Positions 1 through 10,609 of a DNA stretch of 64,000 nucleotides are shown piece by piece (within the stretch, counting starts at the first letter, position 1; every line of letters starts with the position of its first letter). Position numbers and translations under genes: made by a program. Under the pieces are notes generated by a model that saw nothing but the letters and a program-made list of their open reading frames with translations, was not told the DNA's origin and ran no database searches. The stretch is from Gonapodya prolifera JEL478 (lineage: Eukaryota; Monoblepharomycota; Monoblepharidomycetes; Monoblepharidales; Gonapodyaceae). Where the stretch lies: the NCBI GenBank assembly GCA_001574975.1, contig KQ965780.1, positions 164,137 to 228,136 of the forward strand, read 5' to 3'.

Positions 1-147
1 TACGGCAGGCTCATTTCGGGGCGGGAGATGGAGATGGAGACGGTGGTGACGCTCATCCATCAGGTCGCGCAGGTGGGGCAGCCGCTGCCGGATAAAATGG
101 CGAGGCTGGTGGAGACGGGTGGTGCATTGGTGGTGGAGGATGAGTAG
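1..147 (+). CDS. 3' end of an unidentified gene (partial)
   Basis: The window opens inside a coding frame: frame 1 is open from base 1 and ends at TAG 145-147, giving 48 residues. The peptide is amphipathic, with an Asp/Glu-rich tail (ends VVEDE), and reads as a plausible helical C terminus. It is too short to assign to a family. Support comes only from the open frame, the GC-rich codon choice like that of neighbouring genes, and the tandem orientation with the next gene. It could be the last exon of a longer gene lying to the left. Confidence 0.4.
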   Translation, partial: YGRLISGREMEMETVVTLIHQVAQVGQPLPDKMARLVETGGALVVEDE

Positions 148-476
148 TGAAGTGCAGGAGTTCATAGCGATCTAGATCTGTCAACTTTTCTGTTTTTAGA
201 CTGTTTTTAACTTCGTACACATTTTCGTTGCGCTGTTTTGATCTCCGATGCGAACTGGGAGTGGACGGATGAATTCAATAAAACTGCGCCACCGCCTTGA
301 TTGGCCGACGAAGAGACCTAGCAATTAAAGGCAGGAGCGGAGTGAGGACACATCGGACCAGGAAAACAAAGGAGACCGAGAAGAGCAAGGTGTGTGCTTG
401 CGGAATGGGGGATGGCTCCCTGCGGTGGGGCTAAAGAGGTCTCACAGGGAGACACATCAACTAGCCAGCGAAGAGC
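148..476. other. Intergenic region upstream of the coiled-coil gene
   Basis: Between the left gene remnant and the ATG at 477. It contains T-rich tracts near 185-235, likely the 3' UTR of the left gene, and a GA-rich leader at about 330-390. Short frames here have no coding character. No defined promoter motif can be supported. Confidence 0.5.
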
Positions 477-3400
477 ATGGCACCCAAGAAGGGGAAGAAG
501 GGCAAGGGCCAAGCACAGGCACAGGCGGCGGCGAGTGCGAGTGGCGGTAAACAGCAGCAGAAACCCCAACAGAAACCCTCGAATGCTTCTGGCACTGCCG
601 CTTCACCTGCTGCCACTCCATCACCGCCCGCCCCCCAGTCGCCGCCTGCTGCACATGCCGCACCGACGCCACAGAAGGAGAATGAGAAGGAGCAGCAGCC
701 GCAACCCCCATCACCTCGTCCGCCATCCCCTCCACCGCCTCCACCGCCGTCTTCACCACCGGCGGAGAAACCTCCCACCCCACCGCACACGCAATCTCCA
801 CCACCCGCACAGTCTCTGCGGCCCGTCACATCAGACGACAGCGAGTCTGACGGCTTCCTCAGCGCAGACGAGGGCGACATCACATCTCCCACTAGCCCGA
901 AACACAATTCACGGGACGCTCTGCCGCGCCAAAACACTTCTGACACTGCAATCACAGCAGACACGTCAAACTCGGCCCACGACGAACCGGAGACCTTCCT
1001 CTCCCCAGTCGACACAGACGCACCGCTGCTCTTCGCAATCGACGCAGCAACATCCCTCGTCCCTCACCCGCTTACCTCTAAACCGCCCTCGGCACCTGCC
1101 AGAACTCTTATGCTTCCACAATCTCGCACGTTGTCGAGGGCGCAGCGACCACCGCCGCTGAAGAAGCCGGGTGGAAATGTTTCGCCCTCGAAGCAGGCAA
1201 GCACTGCAGCGGGAACGGCAGCGTCGCCGCAGAGCAAGTCGGGAGCCAACCCCAAACTGCACTCACCCACACACTCCACAACAACACTCCCACCCTCCCC
1301 CTCCCGCACCACTTTACGACCTCACCCACCGTCTCCGTCAATCACAACGACTCCCCCGCTCCGCCGCACACTTTCAGCCTCGTCCGCCGACTCCTCCGCA
1401 GGGCGGAAACCGTCCTTTCCGTCCACACGAACCGCCACAAAGTCGTCTCCTGCGCCATCACCCTCGTCACAGTCACCCAAACCCCCGCTCTCTCCTTATC
1501 CAACACCCATGCGGAGACGAAGCATTGCGTCCGCGTCGGCAGACACGTTGCACCTCTTACCCCCCCCGGGTGACTTGGCTCAAGCGCAGGCTCTCGAAAA
1601 GGCGGACCAACGCGCCCGGGACGCCGACATGGCGCGTGAAGCCGCCGAAGCGCGGGCGAAGGAGGCCGAGGCCCGCCTCCACGAAGCCGAGGCAAGGTCC
1701 AAGGACGCCGAGGCGCGAGTAAAAGAGGTCGAGGCGCGGGTGCAGGAGGTCGAAGCCGAGCGCGACGAGTGGGAGGCCAAGGCGCGCCAGGCTGACGTCG
1801 AGGCATGGTCTGGGTCCGAAGCGGGCGAGGCCGAGCGGGCGGCGGAGGAGGCCAAGGCCGAGACCGCGCGAAGGGTGGAGGCGGATCGGAGGGCGAAGGA
1901 GGAAGCTGAGCGGAAGAAGTTGGAGGATGAGTTGCGGTCGATGGCGGGCGAGCTGCGAAGGGTGAAGGAGGACTCTGTGGCGACGAGGCGGGCGATGGAG
2001 AAGGAAGCGGAGGAGAGGAAAGCGGTGCAGACGAGGTTCGATGAGGGGAAGGTTGCGATTGAGGAGGGTGAGAGAAGGGTTGTGCAGGCGGTGCAGAGGG
2101 CGGAGCTGGCCGAAGCGAAGGTGGCGAAACTTGAACTTCAGGTCACACAGGAGCGCGGTCGAGCCGACGTCGCGGAGACAAGAGCGGTCGAGGTGGAGGA
2201 GGAGCTGGTGACGGAGCGGACCAGGGCTGCTGATTCTGAAACGCGCGCTGCGGAGCTCGAGCTTGAAGCAACGCGGGAACGGGCCCGAGCGGACGGTGCA
2301 GAGGCAACAGCGGCGCAAGTACAGTCGCGGGTCGAGGGGATGGAGGTCCTAGTTGCCGAGATGGACGCACGGCGGGCAGCTGCGGAGGCGAGCGTGGCAG
2401 ATGCGGAGGCACGGGCGGACAAGGCCGAAGCGAAGGTTGCGGAGGCTGAAGGCAGAGCGGCGGTACTGGACACGGAAGTGGAGGATGCGAAGGCGAGGTT
2501 GAAGACTGCCGAGGCGGGAATAGTAGAGGTGTTGGACAGTATCGCTGATATAAGAAAGGAGAATGCCGAGTTACTGGCATTGGCTGGTAAGGAGCTCGAT
2601 GAGGTGAGGGAACGGGCTGTGGCGGCGGAGGCGAGAGTTGCAGAGCTTATGAGAGGTGCGGAGGCCCTGAAGTCGCAGTTGGAGGAGGAGAGGGCGAGGG
2701 CGGTGAAGGCTGAAGGGGATCTGGTGGAGGCAGAAGGACGGTTAGTGGATATGGAAGCGAGGTTGGCGATGGCGGACGACCGGGCCAACACTCAGGCGAG
2801 CGTCACTCACCCACCAGAAGACAACGATGACTCTGCACCACGGGTGCAGCAGGAGCTGGAGGTGACTGGGACTCGGACAGATGCCACCGAGAAGAAACTT
2901 GAGGACGCCAACAAGAGGGCGATCGAGGCTGAGACCCGCGCGACCGAGGCCGAGCGCGCAGTGGACGAGGCGTTGAACCGCGTCGAGGCTGCCGAGGCCG
3001 CGATGGAGGCCGCAATGGAACGCGCAGACGCCGCCGACGCCTCCGCCAAGGCTGCTGAAGAACGGGCCGATAAGCTGACCGAGATGGCTCGTGGACTGCA
3101 GGCCGAATTGGACCAGGCTCGCGCGGACGTTGCCCAGGCCCAGACAGACATTGCCCAGCTTGAGGACGCTCACGATGCGGCTGTTGCCCGGGCGGAGGCG
3201 GCGGAGCGGGAGGCGGTTGCGGAGCGGTCTGCCGCGGCCAGGGAGAGGATGGAAAGGGATCGAAGCGGTGTAAGTGTTGGGCGGTACAAGGATACAGAAC
3301 GTTGGGAAGCCAGGGTCAAGGAGGCCGAGCTGGCGCGAGACCAGGCGTCAGGGCAGCTAGTTGAGGCAAGAAGAAAGGCGGAGCAGGCGGAAAGGAAGGT

Positions 3401-6400
3401 GGCGGAAGTGGAGAGGACGTTGGGGAGGAAAGTAACGGAGTTGGAGGTCCAGGTTCAGGATGCAGTCAGGAGAGTGGAACGGGAGAGGGAGAGGAGGGAG
3501 GAGGCGGAGGCGAGAGCGGCTGTTGGTGGACCGCCGGAGGAGGACGAGTCTCCGCCGTCGCCACATGGAGGTGCCACCGTAGGACATGACGGATGGGACC
3601 TTGACGATCTTGAAACCGACTCGGTTGAGCCTGATGCTGCTGTTCATGCCAAGTTACCAGCGCCGCCAGCGCTTGCCGTGGCGGACGAGGCAGAACTTAA
3701 GGTGGACGGGTGGGACGCCGAGCTGGATCTGGAGCTTGACCTCGAGGAGGAAGTGGCGAATGTGGTACCCCTAAGCCGATCCCCAGGCTCTCGCCCACCT
3801 CTGGGGGAGAGGGTTCGGTCTGAGGCGGCGCTCGAGGACGTGATGAGCGATGGTGGTGATGGTGGTGATGTGGAGAGAACGGAAAGGGCAGAGCAGAGAG
3901 TTGCTGAGTTGGAGCAGATGATTGAAGAGTTGGAGCGGGAGTTGAAGAGGAAGGATGCAGCTGTGGGGCAGTCGGAAGCGGAACTTGCCAAGACTATGTC
4001 GCGCAAAAAGGAGGTGGAGGCTCTTCTTGCCCTGGAGGATGGAGGGCTACCAGAGGCAAAGAAGTCTGAACAAAGTGGGTGGGAAGGTGGTGATGTGGAC
4101 GGATGGGAGGCAGAGATCGATGATGTGGAGTTGCAAGCGCCCGTACCTGCCGACGGATTCGCCAAGCCCCAGACAGCCGGCGTGATGCAGCTTGAAGAAA
4201 CTTTATCGGACCGGGAGGCGGAGCTTGAAGAGGTGCGCAAAGCGTTGGGAAGACGGGAGAAGGACGCTGCGAACGCCAAAGAGGAACTGGAGGAATTCAA
4301 GGCCAGGTGCGAGGAGTTGGAGGAGGCTGTGGAGGAGAAGAGGAGGGCGGGAGAGGTGAGTTGAGAGGTGATAATTTATGATGGGGCTACTGACATTGTT
4401 CGGTTGTGTTTTGTAGACCTCGCGGGAGATCATCGTCGAGCTTCAGCAGCAGCTACAATCCGCGCGGGAGCACGCGCGAGCTTTGAGCGAGATGGCGAGC
4501 GAAACGGAAATGCGCGCCGCGGAGGTGGATGAGCGCGCCGAGTTCGCGGAGCTATCGATGAACAGAGTCACGGTAGAGTTGGAGCAGGTAGCGAGGCAAA
4601 GAGACGCATTGGGCGAGCGATTGGAGCAATTGGAAGCCATCTGGACGGAGCAGGCTATGCAGTTGGAGCACGTAGAGAGTGCAATAAAGGCGGATGAAAA
4701 TACCGTCAAGATGGCAGCTCAGGGAGTGCGGGCGTCACATGAAGTTTTGGTGGCGCTGGCCAATGTCGCAGACGATGAGGTCCTCGAGGAAGACGATGGC
4801 CCGACTCCTCTTGCCGATTTGTGCGCCAGGAACGACGAACTACGTGCGCTTTTGGCGTCAAGCGAGGCTCGCGTTACCGAGTTGGAGGTCTTGTGGAGGG
4901 ACCAACAGGAGCAGCTGGAGCGTCTCGACAGAATGCTCCGTGGGGACTCGGAGCGGCTGCGAACGTCCACAGAAGAGCTTAAAGTGTCTCGGGCGAATAT
5001 CGTTGACGCAGCTGGAGTGGGCACAAGCGAGGATGGTACCGATTGGGTGGACTCGGACGGTGCGACAACTGCTGCAGGGGAAGAGGATCGGGCGGTGATT
5101 GTTGTGAGCGCAGAGAACGAAGCCCTGAGAGCGGACGTGGTGAGGTTGGAAATTGAGATGGCGGATGCGGTTGCAGAGTACGGAGCAAAGTTTGTTGCAA
5201 TGAAGGAGGAGTTGGCGAGCGTGCAGGTGGAGCTGGAAACGTCTGCAAGTGCATTGCATGGTGCCCGTCGAAGGATCAGTGAGCTTGAAGAGGTGGTGAG
5301 GGTGGAGCAGGTCAGAACGCAGAGTGTGGAAGAGGAATTGAAGAACGTGCAAGAAGAGCGGACTGGGTTGGAAGATGAGATTGAAAATTTACTGACCGAG
5401 GCGAATATCTTACGTGAGGGGTACGAACGGGAAGCGAGTCTTGGAAGGGAGAACTACGAACAGCGGCTGCTGGATGCTCGCAATGAGGTTATCCGGGTCA
5501 GCCAAGTCTCGGCGGAGCTTCAAGTTTCATTGCAGAAGGAAATTTCTGATTTACAGGTGTGTTACCTCGTGAATGTGGCCTCATCTCGTGAGCCTCACGC
5601 TTCGCAAACTCCCCTACATGTTCTCACCTACTGTGCTTTTAGGCTGTTCGACTTGAACTTGAGGTGCGCATTAGCGATGTGAAGTCATCTTACGAACAGA
5701 AACTTGCCAGCCTTCAAGCGTCGTCCGCAGAGGAGGTCGAGAGGCTCAAGTTCTCACACGAGCAGCACATTATTGAGCTCCAATCAGCAAACATCAGTCG
5801 TGCTGCAGAGGAGGTTGAAAGACTGAAGCTGTCGTACGAGCAACAATTCAGTGACCACCAATCTACAATCAACGAGCGCGCCGCAGTGGAGGCCGAAAAA
5901 CTCAAGGAGGCGTATGAGCAGCAAATGATGGAGCTCGAATCTAAATCAGCCAGCCGTGCTGCCGACGAGGTGGAAAGGGTCAAGTTTTCGTACGAGCAGA
6001 AAATCAGCCAGCTCCAATCGGAAGCAGTCAGCCGTGCAGCCGAGGAGGTGCAAAACCTGCAAGTGTTGCATGACAACCGAATCGCGGAGATTCAGTCAAC
6101 GGCTAGTGCTCGCATAGCGGAGATTGAAACCTCCAGTGCCCTCACCATCAAGAGACTTGAGGGGCAAGTGGCGGAACTTGTGGCTCGGGAGATCGAGCTG
6201 AATACCAACCTTGCCTCAGCAAAAGAGGATCTTGAAATTGCACGTGCAGATGTTGAGCGGCTCCAGGCGGATGTCGAGGAGGCTCAGAAGGAACGACACG
6301 AGATCATCCGCAGTCTGGAGGCAAAGATGCGCGAAGCTAAGGATAAAATATCTTTGTTGCTTCGAGACAAGCAGCAGGAGATTGATGCTCTGCGGGAGGC

Positions 6401-7574
6401 TGCTGAGCGGACGTCAGGCGAAGCGGAGACGGTGCGCGAGGAGCTTCTGGCAGAACACAGTCGGAAGGCAGAGGAAGCCGACATGGTTCTTGCGACAATG
6501 GCGAGGGAAAAGGAGAGCCTCGAAGCGGAACTGAAACAAAGAGCCCAGGAGATTGAGTCCATTGTAGCATCCACGTTGCAGGAAAAGGCGTTGTTGGAGG
6601 CCGAGGTTTACAGACTCGGTGTGGACCTTCAATCTGCAACTGAGAGTGCTCACGCAGAGAGAAACGAGTTCTTGGCTCGAATCAGTGAAATGCAGGAGCA
6701 TATGGACGACGTTCGTATGCGCACGGAGGACGAAAAGAGTGAGATCGTGTCGGAAGTGAATCGACTGACTGCTGAATTGGAAGCAACGAGATTCCGTCTC
6801 CAAGTGGCCAGCACCTTTCAGAACGAGGTCGCTCGTCTCCAGGTAGAACTCAACAAAGCGAGAACCCTTGCATCTGAGTCGGCACCTCAGACCACAGGTT
6901 CGACAGTCACTCTCCTTGGCAGCAACAATGTGTCCTTAACGTTAGGATCACCGGAGCTAACACCAGATGTGCTGCAAGCTTTTCGTGACGAAGTGTCTGC
7001 TCTTCAGAAAGAGAACAAATCTCTGAAGGTGGAGCTTGGGCGGATCAAACTGCAAGAGTCGCGTGGCTCGAATAAACGGCGCACCATGTCCACCGATGGC
7101 GCCGATTCTGGTTCAGTCAATCTCATCGAAGAGAATAGAGAACTTGAAGACCAACTCAAAATGTTGCGTCACGAAAACGTAGAGATGGAAAACTTTATTC
7201 AAAAGTTGAAGCCGTACATTGAAGGTGAGTGTGTAAGAATAACCTGCAAATGTGGACCCGCATAAAGAATTCTTTGCGTTGCAGTTGTTCAAAGAGAGAA
7301 CCAAGACTTAAGGAACCTCCGATCGGATTACGTTGGCCTGCAGGTTCGCTTTGATGTCGCTACTCGCTTGTTTCTTTCTTTTTTGGTAACTGTTTGACAA
7401 ATTGGTTCGCTTCCACATTCACAGGCAAGCAAGAGCACCGGCTCTCCCCAACCGGGCAATTTACAATCATCTTTCGAAATTCTTTGTCAGGAACTCGATA
7501 CCACAAAAAAGCTGTTACTTTCCCGGGATCGCGAAATTCAACGATTGGTTGGACAGTTATCTTCGTCGGAGTAA
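477..7574 (+). CDS. Giant coiled-coil protein (about 2269 aa, five exons)
   Basis: Exons read as 477-4355, 4417-5556, 5643-7224, 7285-7343 and 7425-7574; the four introns are 61, 86, 60 and 81 nt with GT-AG ends, and the frame stays open throughout. The N terminus (MAPKKGKKGKG) is basic. Residues about 20-350 are Pro/Ser/Ala-rich and probably disordered. From about 360 to the end the protein is almost entirely Ala/Glu/Arg heptad coiled coil (AEAR/AEARV-type repeats). Three short acidic motifs with a single Trp (GWDLDDL, GWDAELD, GWEAEID) interrupt the coil around residues 1040-1225. Exon 3 holds six tandem 26-residue repeats. No motor, GRIP, PH or membrane segment is visible. The length and architecture fit a scaffold or tether (golgin-, spindle-pole- or septum-type), but no family can be named. 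The last intron uses a weak donor (GTTCGC), so the final 50 residues are the least certain part. Confidence 0.85.
5649..6116 (+). repeat. Six tandem 26-residue (78-bp) coiled-coil repeats within the giant coiled-coil gene
   Basis: Five clear copies from 5727 and a weaker one from 5649. Each has a core like AEEVERLKxSYEQ followed by an amphipathic stretch and a Ser-Arg-Ala/Glu-Arg-Ala joint. The period is 26 residues, not 28, so each copy shifts the heptad phase by two residues. Copies differ at many positions, so the array is old. Confidence 0.85.
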
Positions 7575-7657
7575 ACTCCACTTGCACGTATTTTCGCACG
7601 ATATCTTTGTCACCCATTAGCATTTAGGTGACCAATCTAATTTCTCAACAATATGAA

Positions 7658-7663
7658 AATAAA
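7658..7663 (+). terminator. Candidate poly(A) signal of the coiled-coil gene
   Basis: AATAAA 84 nt after the stop codon at 7572-7574, inside an AT-rich stretch and before the convergent transporter gene. Position and sequence suit a polyadenylation signal; there is no other evidence. Confidence 0.35.
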
Positions 7664-7837
7664 AGGAGACCACTGTACTGTTCAGTGCTACCGATATAAT
7701 CGCATTACGCAACTCTTTTACATGTGATTCAGTTATGTATTATATACGAGTGGAATCGACTGAAATCAAGCCAAAGGAAAATGCCCCCCTCTGTGCTCTC
7801 TGCCAGCCAGCCCTTCCCCAAACAATTATATGATGAA

Positions 7838-10381
7838 TTAGACTCTCTTGGTATCATTCGCGTGCTCTTTTTCAGTGTGTTCGTTCAGTTCAAGGTGTAC
7901 GTCTGCAACTAAGACTTCCGGAATACCATCTGCGCAAACTCTTCCGTGTAAGTAAAACAGTCTGGTGACACCACGAGACATTTGCGCACCTACGATACTC
8001 TCGCCAACCTTGTTGGCAATTTGTTGGGCATCACGGATGGTCAAGTCCTGGTTCCCGATCTGAATGTCGACGTGTACCTCAAGACCATCCTTCTGCCAAG
8101 GAAGGGAAAGAATGTTACCAGGTTCTGCGATTCGAAATCCGATAGAGTACCAACAAGAAAGTGAATGGTGATGTGTGAGCACGTCACGTCACGGAAGCCA
8201 GCCTTGTCCTCCACGATAGACCGGACAGCGTCTTCAAAGTCACTTGTGGGACGACCGGCAAAACTTGGAACTGCGCCTGCTGCTGATGCTGATGCAGGAG
8301 TGATCGGGCGATTGCCCACAGGTTGAACGTCACCAGGGTTTGACGTAGCAGGAGTTCCGTTTTCCGCTGTGTCGATGTCAATTGAAACCTCAGAAACTTG
8401 AGGATGGGAAGCTTGAATTGCTTGACGCAGGTTGTCAGCAATCTTGAGGCGAACCCAATTGAATATCGCTTTGAAGAAAATTTCAAAGAAAGGAAGTCTA
8501 GTGCTCACCGCTCTCGCCGTTGACACCGACGCAGTGGCTTTCACATTCAAGTCAAGATCAATCAAGAAGACAGGCCCGACTTTGCGCGCTCGAATGTTCG
8601 ACACCGATGCGATGTTGGAGTCGCTTTTCTGTAAATGCACCGAGTCAGACAAAAAAAAAGGGATTAATGTGACGACACGGAGGGAGTAATTACACACCAC
8701 AAGTTGTGCCACCACAAGTTCGACATCGTGCACGAATGAGTGCGGCACGGACGCGTCAGCAAGTTCGCGCATCGACTCGGCAGCGGTGTCGAATCCGTAC
8801 TTGGCAATCATCCCGGAAACAAGGAGACCGCCGATTGGATCTAGTGCGTGTGTGCGGGGAAGGAATTGCAAAACGCTCAGAAGACTGCAGCACAAGAGTG
8901 CACCTTCCACGTTGGCTTGGCGGACGTGAACTCACCCAAGATTGGCACACCGACCAACGCCCCTCCAACGCCAATCAGGGCGACAAACGAGCTTGCCGCG
9001 TCACTCCTGTGATGCCACGCGTTTGCGACCAACACGCTCGACTTTTCCCGCGTGCCCACGGCCATGGTCCACCTAAACAGCCCTTCCTTGGCGACAATAC
9101 TGGCAAAGGTCACGACGAGCGCCCAGTGGTCGAGCGGGTTGCTGGGACTCTGAACGCCAGCAGGGGAATGTCCAGCGCCGGCGCCGTGAAGGTGCGGGCC
9201 GTGGTAGAGTGTCGGTTCGAAGAGGCTCGCCATGATCGTGTTGAAGAGGGAGGAGATGCCCCCAGCCGCAGGAGTGGATGGAACCAGGGTAGCAGCTGCT
9301 GATGGGATAGACGGTACCGCTGCTGACGCTGAAGCGGAGGCAGATTGGAGGACGTGGATGAGGACGTCGGCAGAGTACCATGCAGTGCCAACGGCGCCTT
9401 TGCGATGAGTTCGAGTTGATAAATAAATCTAGGAAGCACAGGCACGGCGCAACTCAAACTCACCAGCGATGAGAATTCCACTGACACCGAGAGCGCCAAT
9501 GGCCTCGTACCGTCCGTACCCAAATGGGTGTCCGGCATCCGCCTCCCGCCGTGATATTTGGAACGCGGCAAGGGTGACCACGTCGGAAATGAGGTCCGAT
9601 GCCTGGTGCGCTGATTGGAAAGAATAGCGTCAGTTGGGCGAAAGTGGGGAGCGAGGAACATTGGAGTATAAAGTCTACACGCACCTGCGTCGGCCATCAA
9701 ACTGGCGGAATTGTACCACCATCCGGCAAATGCTTTGACGAGCGTGAAACCGACATTGGTGAACAACCCGACCAACGTCACCGTAACTCCAGCGCGATCT
9801 GGGAGTGTTTCAATGATTCAGAGTGATATCAAGAGAGAGAGATATGTCAAATACCACAAGCTGTGGTGGTGTCAATCTGCCCTGCTGTAGTAGCAACACT
9901 CACTGGTCTCCTTCGAGAACAGGCCGACAAGAACATTTTCATCTGCTCCATGCGAGTGTGAGTGACCCGCGTGGCCAAATATGCCATGGGAGTGGGCGTG
10001 CGAGGCGTGATGGTCGGGCGGCACATTGTGGTGATCCACTTTGCTCGATGTTCCAGACGTTCCAGACGCAATGTGCGCGTGGTTGTGATCGTGTTCATGA
10101 GATGGAGGTGGGTCCGATTTGGAGGCCGCCGCCTCGTGATGTTGGTGCTTTGAATGAGTGTTGTGATGGCTTGTGGAGCTGGTGTGAAGCAGCCTTGACA
10201 CCCGAATCGTAAAAGGGCGAGCCATTGGCCCGTTTGAGGCCAGCATTCCTTTGCGGGAGTGTCCAGCGAAAAACGATTGGATCGCGGTCGCAGCTGGCCG
10301 TCGACATGCAGGAACGCGAATCCGTGCAAGAAAGAGCTGCGTGCCCGCATTGGCAAGCGATGGCGCGAGTTGTGCTGGCAT
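7838..10381 (-). CDS. Mitochondrial cation diffusion facilitator (Mmt1/2-like metal transporter)
   Basis: Multi-exon gene starting at the ATG at 10381. The first exon encodes a basic, Arg-rich N terminus (MPAQLAPSLANAGTQLF then LARIRVPACRR) typical of a mitochondrial presequence, followed by a long His/Asp-rich loop (HxHxH clusters) that could bind metal. After an intron comes TM1 with ASLMADA, then the first metal-site helix (AHQASDLISD) and the HPFGYGR motif between helices. The second site is HHRSD in a later helix, followed by DPIGG. The C-terminal exon encodes the cytosolic-type alpha/beta domain (VHVDIQIG), ending at 7838. This order is that of the CDF family, Mmt subgroup, which moves iron or other divalent metals across the inner mitochondrial membrane. 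Introns are about 58 nt to over 100 nt. Two exon joints in the last third use weak donors and are uncertain. The family call is firm; the transported metal is inferred. Confidence 0.85.
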
Positions 10382-10609
10382 CGTCGAGGTGCAGTGGTTA
10401 CCGTCTGCTGACTTGGTGTTTGTCGTTTGGTGCTGAAGAATAGGACCCTCCTCCGCAGACAACTGATCAGATCTCATCCCCGGGTGAACTCAATCCGCAC
10501 CTTCTAAGCAAGTTCAAGACAACGCGGCATCCACGCTCAAAAGTAATTTCCTTTTATGTTCAACTTCATCACAACGAGAAAAATCATACAAAATTACAAC
10601 ATCCACCGT

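Noticed and set aside
1557-2318. 253-residue minus-strand frame opposite the coiled-coil gene, with several similar ones up to 4300
   Set aside because: They mirror the GC-rich, repetitive Ala/Glu/Arg codons of the real coding strand; composition is Leu/Arg/Pro-rich nonsense with no start or splice context.
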